Positions 5,936 through 9,669 of a stretch of DNA of 9,669 bases are shown here, in pieces (positions within the stretch are counted from its first letter, which is position 1; each line of letters starts with the position of its first letter). The stretch is from Pseudomonadota bacterium (GTDB lineage Bacteria; Pseudomonadota; Gammaproteobacteria; Burkholderiales; Thiobacillaceae), in contig JAJYXA010000304.1 in assembly GCA_021791235.1 (NCBI GenBank), positions 1-9,669 on the forward strand, in the 5' to 3' direction. The notes under the pieces were generated by a model, which did no database searches, was not told the origin of the DNA, and saw only the letters and a list, made by a program, of their open reading frames with translations. Both the position numbers and the translations under genes were made by a program.

Positions 5936-5965
5936 ATGATTCCGTCCGCCGCCTGCCAGCCATGA
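5936..5965 (+). other. nine-codon upstream mini-ORF overlapping the crcB start
   Basis: ATG at 5936 opens MIPSAACQP and stops with TGA at 5963-5965. This overlaps the crcB ATG (5962-5964) in an ATGA arrangement. crcB has no visible Shine-Dalgarno of its own, so start of crcB by ribosomes ending on this mini-ORF is plausible. A TAGAAT -10-like hexamer at 5924-5929 would place transcription start at about 5936. All of this is inference from position. The arrangement may be chance. Confidence 0.3.
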
Positions 5966-6336
5966 CTGCCTTTCTCGCCATCGGCCTCGGCGCGGCCATC
6001 GGCGCCTGGTTGCGCTGGGGCCTGGGGTTGTGGCTGAACCCGGTCTACCCTGCGATGCCGCTCGGCACGCTGGCGGCGAACCTGATCGGCGGCTATGTCA
6101 TCGGCGTGTCGATCGCGTGGTTTTCCGAACACCCCGGTCTGCCGCCGGAAGCTCGGCTGTTCATGATCACAGGCCTGCTCGGCGGCCTCACCACCTTTTC
6201 CACGTTTTCCGCCGAAGTCGTCACCGCGCTGATGCGTGGCCTCTGGATGACCGGCGGCCTGATTGCCCTGACCCACATGACCGGTTCCTTCGTCGCTACC
6301 GCGCTAGGGTTCTATACGATGAGGTTCTTCAAATGA
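5962..6336 (+). CDS. crcB: CrcB/Fluc fluoride ion channel
   Basis: A 124-residue, four-helix membrane protein of standard Fluc length. Family hallmarks are all present: [12 protein letters not shown] (8-19, conserved R18), [14 protein letters not shown] (35-48, N40) and [13 protein letters not shown] (71-83), with the pore phenylalanines F79 and F82. By family knowledge, Fluc proteins form antiparallel dual-topology dimers in the inner membrane that let fluoride leak out of the cytoplasm and so give fluoride resistance. A single copy here fits a homodimer. The TGA stop overlaps the ATG of the DUF190 gene (ATGA), and a TauE/SafE permease follows, forming one transcription unit. No recognisable Shine-Dalgarno or fluoride riboswitch precedes it. 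Confidence 0.94.
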   Translation: MTAFLAIGLGAAIGAWLRWGLGLWLNPVYPAMPLGTLAANLIGGYVIGVSIAWFSEHPGLPPEARLFMITGLLGGLTTFSTFSAEVVTALMRGLWMTGGLIALTHMTGSFVATALGFYTMRFFK

Positions 6337-6644
6337 ACGTTGTCTGCCTGCAGGTGTTTGTGTCCGAAGCCAGCCGCCATCACGGCAAACTGACCTACGA
6401 GTGGTTGCTCGATGCCGCGCAGGGGCTTGGCATTACGGGCGGTTCGGCATTCGGCACATTGGCCGGGTTTGGCCGTCACAGCCGTCACGATGCAGGCTTT
6501 TTCGAGCTGGCGGGCGAGTTGCCGGTGGTGGTGGAGTTTTTCGTCGAGGCAGCGATCGCTGACCAGTTGCTGAAAGTCATTGCCGAAGCGGGGCTGAAAC
6601 TGGTGTACGCCAAACTGCCGGCCGAACTCGGCGTCACCCTCTGA
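6333..6644 (+). CDS. DUF190 family (PII-like) protein
   Basis: A 103-residue protein beginning at the ATG that overlaps the crcB stop by 4 bp. The same frame runs open further upstream through crcB, but translation there is a shadow. The DUF190 pattern is clear: [20 protein letters not shown] (6-25), [18 protein letters not shown] (33-50) and [10 protein letters not shown] (63-72). Family knowledge: DUF190 members have a PII-like ferredoxin fold and are often encoded beside crcB, but their ligand and partner are not established. A soluble protein that tunes the channel or the adjacent permease, as PII proteins do for AmtB, is reasonable speculation. Confidence 0.88.
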   Translation: MNVVCLQVFVSEASRHHGKLTYEWLLDAAQGLGITGGSAFGTLAGFGRHSRHDAGFFELAGELPVVVEFFVEAAIADQLLKVIAEAGLKLVYAKLPAELGVTL

Positions 6645-6651
6645 TTCCGTC

Positions 6652-7401
6652 GTGCTCGACCAGTTCGTCCTGTTTGCCGCCTCGCTGACGGCAAACTTCT
6701 TCTCGGCCCTGTCCGGTGGCGGCGCCGGCCTGATCCAGTTTCCCATCCTGATCTTTCTGGGGCTGCCCTTCGGCGTGGCACTGGCCACGCACAAGATCGC
6801 CAGCGTCGCGCTTGGTCTGGGTGCCACGCTCAGGCATCTGAAAGGGTCGCACCTCGAGCGCCGTTTCTCGCTGATCATCCTGGGGGCGGGACTGCCGGGC
6901 GTGGTGCTGGGCGCGCTGACGATCCTGCATATTCCCGGGCACATCGCGACGCTGGCGCTGGGTGTCCTGACGCTGGGGCTCGGTCTGTATTCGGTGTTCA
7001 AACGCACGCTCGGCATGGAGCACCAGCCGAAAAACCAGCAGGGTACCGGGCTGATTGGGGGCATGGCCGGGCTCTTCGTCGTCGGCTTTCTCAATGGCTC
7101 GATCACCAGCGGTACCGGGCTCTTTCTGACCGTCTGGCTGATCCGCTGGTTTGGCCTCGATTACACCCGCGCGGTGGCCTACACCCTGATTCTGTGCGGG
7201 CTGGTATGGAACGGCACCGGCGCGCTGGTGCTGGGCGTGATCGGCACCGTGGCGTGGGGCTGGATGCCGGCACTGCTGGCGGGCTCGATCCTCGGCGGCT
7301 ACCTTGGCAGCCACCTCGCCATCCGCAAAGGCAATCTGTGGATCAAGCGGTCGTTCGAGATCGTGACCATCCTGATCGGCCTGAAGCTGATCGTCGGCTA
7401 G
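6652..7401 (+). CDS. TauE/SafE family membrane permease
   Basis: A 249-residue protein with about eight hydrophobic segments. It has the TauE/SafE (DUF81) repeat motifs: FSALSGGGAGLIQFPILIFL (17-36) followed by GVALATHKIASVALG, and in the second half GFLNGSITSGTGLFLTVWLI (144-163) followed by TRAVAYTLILCGLVWNG. The C-terminus GGYLGSHLAIRKGNLWIKR also fits. Members are inner-membrane carriers, mostly for sulfur-containing or organic anions such as sulfite, sulfoacetate or taurine-derived compounds. The substrate here cannot be read from sequence. It begins with GTG, 7 nt after the DUF190 stop, without a visible Shine-Dalgarno, so translational coupling is likely. Its TAG stop shares a CTAG palindrome with the stop of the convergent diguanylate cyclase gene. 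Confidence 0.88.
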   Translation: MLDQFVLFAASLTANFFSALSGGGAGLIQFPILIFLGLPFGVALATHKIASVALGLGATLRHLKGSHLERRFSLIILGAGLPGVVLGALTILHIPGHIATLALGVLTLGLGLYSVFKRTLGMEHQPKNQQGTGLIGGMAGLFVVGFLNGSITSGTGLFLTVWLIRWFGLDYTRAVAYTLILCGLVWNGTGALVLGVIGTVAWGWMPALLAGSILGGYLGSHLAIRKGNLWIKRSFEIVTILIGLKLIVG

Positions 7402-9002
7402 TCGTCGCTGCTGTGGATGCGGTTGCGGCCGCCGCGTTTGGCCTGGTAGAGCGCTTCGTCCGCGGCCTTGATCAGCGCGTCGCCGGTTTGATGTAGCGGG
7501 TAGGTGGCGATGCCGCCGCTGGCGGTCGCAAGAAAATGGGTGTCACGGTAGGGATGCCGGATTTGCGCGAAGTCCCGGCGGATGCGGTCCACGATGCCGT
7601 ACGCCTGTTCGGCGTCGGTATGCGGCAGGCCGATGAGGAATTCCTCGCCGCCGTAGCGGCAGAGAATGTCGTGCTTGCGCAGGCGCTGCTTGAGCAGCCA
7701 CGACAGGCTGCGGATGACCTGGTCGCCGACGGGATGGCCGTAGGTGTCGTTAACCTGCTTGAAATGGTCGATGTCCATCATCACCACCGACAGAAAACCG
7801 CCCTCGTGCACGACGCCGGACAGCACCATGTCGAGCGTGTTCTTGCCGCTGGAGTGGTTGAGCAGGCCGGTCAGGCTGTCGTGGTACATCGAACGGCGCA
7901 ACGCACGGTAGCGCTCGATCTTGCTCATGATGATGGTGTTGAGGAACACCGGATTGAACGGCTTGGTGAGGAAATGGTCGCCGCCCAGCCGCATGGCGTC
8001 GACCTGCAGGGCGACGTTGGTTTCGCCCGACAGGTAGACGATGGGCATGCTGAGGAATTCACTGTGCTGACGGATGATGCGCGCGACCTCGACGCCCGTG
8101 CAGTTGGGCATGTACATGTCCATCAGGATCAGGTCCGGATTGAACTGCTTGAGCGCGTTCAGCGTCTGGCGCGGATCGTTGACGATCTCGGACACGATCT
8201 GGTTTTGCTGCAGCGTGCGGCGGATGAGGTGGCTGGCAGTCTTGGAATCCTCCACGATCAGCACGCGGTAGGCCTCCTGCTCGTGCCGCTCGTTCAGCTC
8301 CATGATGTGCTCGATGATGGCATGCGGCGGCGTGCCTTCCAGCAGGCAGCTGTCGCAGCCGCCGCCCAGCACCTGCTGCAGCTGCTCGAAATCGGAGCGT
8401 ACCCCGAGGCAGATCAGCTGGCCCATCTCGAACCGTTGCCGCAACGCCTGGATCCGGCTTCGCCACTCGGTTTCGGGCAGGCTGCTCATGTCGAGCAGCA
8501 GCAGGGGTGCCACGCCCGCGCTGTCCGGCAAGGCCTGTTCCCAGGTGATGAATCCAGCCGTCATGCCGAAATAGCCGAGTTGTGCCTCCAGACCGGTCCA
8601 AGCAGCCCGGTTGTGCGCGATCAGCCAGGTCTGGCCGATCCGCACGGCATTGGGCAGGGCGTGTTGCAGATCCTGGCCGTGCTCGGCCAGGCCGGCCGTT
8701 GCCGAGGCGTGGGCCTGGGTCATGCGTGCCAGCGCGCGCACGCGTTCGCTCAGATCGTCCAGCGCGGCCTGCGGCAGCGGGTGGCCGACATCCTTGTTGA
8801 ACAGCGCGAGCGTGACCTGCTCAAGCTGGTGGCTGGCGTGGTGCAAGGCCGTGATGCCCTTGTCGATCAGGAATTCGGTGAAGCTGTTGATGGATACGGC
8901 CAGTTCCACGAAGCTCTCAAAACTCGGTTCCGTCAGATAACGCCGCCAGGTGTTCGACAGAGCCTGGTTTTTCTGCAGGAGTTCTTCGGAAGGGCAAAAC
9001 AT
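7398..9002 (-). CDS. response-regulator diguanylate cyclase with degenerate N-terminal receiver
   Basis: A 534-residue soluble protein. Residues 1-115 are helical and contain TALHHASHQLEQV (51-63), faintly like a histidine phosphotransfer helix. About 122-238 looks like a degenerate receiver: the Asp strand is kept (LLLLDMSSLP, D171), but the N-terminal acidic pair is replaced by AHN, and the usual Lys-Pro loop has become CDSCLLEGTPP (216-226). About 246-365 is a complete receiver (E251/D252, D295, S325, K347). About 372-530 is a GGDEF domain with DIDHFK (410-415), the active-site GGEEF (451-455) and an intact inhibitory I-site RKHD (442-445) five residues before it, so it should make c-di-GMP and be product-inhibited. 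A control kinase is not adjacent. The ATG at 9002 lacks a Shine-Dalgarno, so the start is somewhat uncertain. Confidence 0.93.
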   Translation of the reverse strand: MFCPSEELLQKNQALSNTWRRYLTEPSFESFVELAVSINSFTEFLIDKGITALHHASHQLEQVTLALFNKDVGHPLPQAALDDLSERVRALARMTQAHASATAGLAEHGQDLQHALPNAVRIGQTWLIAHNRAAWTGLEAQLGYFGMTAGFITWEQALPDSAGVAPLLLLDMSSLPETEWRSRIQALRQRFEMGQLICLGVRSDFEQLQQVLGGGCDSCLLEGTPPHAIIEHIMELNERHEQEAYRVLIVEDSKTASHLIRRTLQQNQIVSEIVNDPRQTLNALKQFNPDLILMDMYMPNCTGVEVARIIRQHSEFLSMPIVYLSGETNVALQVDAMRLGGDHFLTKPFNPVFLNTIIMSKIERYRALRRSMYHDSLTGLLNHSSGKNTLDMVLSGVVHEGGFLSVVMMDIDHFKQVNDTYGHPVGDQVIRSLSWLLKQRLRKHDILCRYGGEEFLIGLPHTDAEQAYGIVDRIRRDFAQIRHPYRDTHFLATASGGIATYPLHQTGDALIKAADEALYQAKRGGRNRIHSSDD

Positions 9003-9060
9003 TGAGGATAAGTTTTCTAATGATTTCTTATATATTCGAATTATCGCGCTTTATGAGGTG
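9003..9060 (-). promoter_or_regulatory. AT-rich upstream region of the diguanylate cyclase gene
   Basis: A stretch of low GC directly before the gene. On the minus strand it contains TATATA (9034-9029) as a -10 candidate, next to the palindrome ATTCGAAT (9034-9041). No convincing -35 or operator was identified. Confidence 0.35.
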
Positions 9061-9082
9061 GTTTGGCCAATCGGGTTGCTGC

Positions 9083-9106
9083 GGCCTGACCGCTAACAGC
9101 GAGGCC
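9083..9106 (-). terminator. hairpin downstream of the MBL-fold gene
   Basis: GGCCT (9083-9087) pairs with AGGCC (9102-9106), and inside it CGCT (9091-9094) pairs with AGCG (9098-9101). The result is a nine-base-pair stem with a 3-nt bulge. It is about 57 bp past the stop of the minus-strand hydrolase gene. There is no T-run, so it is at best a weak or Rho-assisted end. Confidence 0.3.
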
Positions 9107-9162
9107 GGGTGCAATTTCAGGGAGCGGCTCGGTGAACGTGTCTCCATTTTTCGCTGCGCTGC

Positions 9163-9669
9163 CTATTCGCCCGTCCCTTCCGCCTCCAGCCGCAAATACT
9201 GGTCGTAGGCATTCACCCGGTTGGCTTCGTTGAACGCCGGCATGGCGCGATACTTCGACCAATCGGTTTTTTCGTAGGCTTCATCGAAAGGGACAAGGTT
9301 GCGGGCCGCCTCGCCCATCTTGGTGCGCAGATAGCGTAGATAGTCGCGGGTGAACACGAGGTCGGCGCGCGGCGTTCGCGAGGGGGCCCCATGGCCGGGG
9401 ACGAGCACTTTCGGGTGCACCGCGATCAGCTTGTCGAGCGCGGCGATCCAGGCGCGGCTGTCGGCGTCGCCGACAAACGGAATCCGGCCGCGAAACACCA
9501 CGTCGCCGGCGTAGAGCACGCCATCCTCCCTGACCAGCATCGCGAGGTCCTCCCGGGTGTGGGCCGGGCCGACGTGGCGCAGGGCGAAATGCAGGCCGCC
9601 CATTTCGAAATCGGTGTCGCCGTCGACGAAATGGTCCGCCTCCAGCAAATGGGTGTTGTCATCCACCCA
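9163..9669 (-). CDS. metallo-beta-lactamase-fold hydrolase (SoxH / quinoprotein-relay type), C-terminal part
   Basis: The frame is open at the right edge, so the N-terminal half with the HxHxDH zinc motif lies outside the window. What remains shows later zinc-ligand blocks: GPAHTREDLAML (His ligand), LYAGDVVFRG (bridging Asp) and VLVPGHGAPS (His ligand). The C-terminal tail, with KTDWSKYRAMPAFNEANRVN then AYDQYLRLE, is what I recall from SoxH-like proteins and from quinoprotein relay system zinc metallohydrolases. Those are often periplasmic and linked to sulfur oxidation or PQQ-dependent pathways. Substrate is unknown. The GTG at 9666 is not a likely true start. Family assignment is good; the subfamily is from memory of the tail pattern only. 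Confidence 0.8.
   Translation of the reverse strand, partial: WVDDNTHLLEADHFVDGDTDFEMGGLHFALRHVGPAHTREDLAMLVREDGVLYAGDVVFRGRIPFVGDADSRAWIAALDKLIAVHPKVLVPGHGAPSRTPRADLVFTRDYLRYLRTKMGEAARNLVPFDEAYEKTDWSKYRAMPAFNEANRVNAYDQYLRLEAEGTGE

Noticed and set aside
5900..5961. Possible fluoride riboswitch upstream of crcB
   Set aside because: There is a GGCGG...CCGCC pairing, but the conserved GGNGATGG start and the CUGAUGRC-like block of the riboswitch were not found.
7536..9005. 489-codon open frame on the plus strand opposite the diguanylate cyclase
   Set aside because: Antisense shadow of an unambiguous GGDEF gene. The translation has no domain-like pattern.
9002..9208. 68-codon plus-strand frame in the gap between cyclase and hydrolase genes
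   Set aside because: No ribosome site. It runs into the end of the minus-strand hydrolase gene, and its composition is not protein-like.

Overview
The window reads as chromosomal DNA of a high-GC Gram-negative bacterium, most likely a betaproteobacterium. The basis is strongly G/C-ending codons, the families present (DUF599, a U32 peptidase with a DUF3656 domain, CrcB with DUF190, a stand-alone ModE-type HTH protein, a SoxH-like metallo-beta-lactamase) and sigma-54 regulation. A sulfur-oxidiser of the Thiobacillus type would fit, but that is inference from family content and not proven here. There are no RNA genes, insertion sequences, phage genes or CRISPR arrays.

Layout. 1-701 (+) is the C-terminal third of a U32-family peptidase/rRNA hydroxylation protein (RlhA-like), cut by the window edge. 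763-1509 (-) is a DUF599 membrane protein. 1559-1756 (-) is a candidate 65-residue gene of unknown function. 1757-2034 is an AT-rich divergent control region. 2035-3552 and 3549-4913 (+) are a histidine kinase and an NtrC-class sigma-54 response regulator in a 4-bp-overlap operon. 4981-5316 (-) is a one-domain ModE-like regulator, divergent from 5396-5854 (+), a secreted DUF302 protein. 5962-6336, 6333-6644 and 6652-7401 (+) form a tight crcB / DUF190 / TauE-SafE cluster. 7398-9002 (-) is a multidomain response-regulator diguanylate cyclase. 9163-9669 (-) is the C-terminal part of a metallo-beta-lactamase-fold hydrolase, cut by the right edge.

The most interesting part is 1559-2034. On the minus strand, facing away from the kinase operon, lies a near-consensus sigma-54 promoter (TGGCACGCAATATGC, exact GG-N10-GC spacing). 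Behind it are an IHF-like AT-rich site and two copies of a 15-bp inverted repeat, GTTGC-N5-GCAAC, centred about 99 and 201 bp upstream of the predicted start point. This is the standard layout of an enhancer-dependent promoter. The adjacent two-component operon encodes exactly the kind of activator it needs. The distal repeat also sits between the putative -35 and -10 of the kinase operon, so the regulator may control its own synthesis with the same site. The predicted output is the uncharacterised 65-residue protein and possibly the DUF599 membrane protein behind it.

The crcB cluster looks like an anion-handling unit. It has a fluoride channel, a PII-like DUF190 protein and a TauE/SafE-type permease with overlapping or nearly touching reading frames. 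No fluoride riboswitch could be recognised upstream of it.
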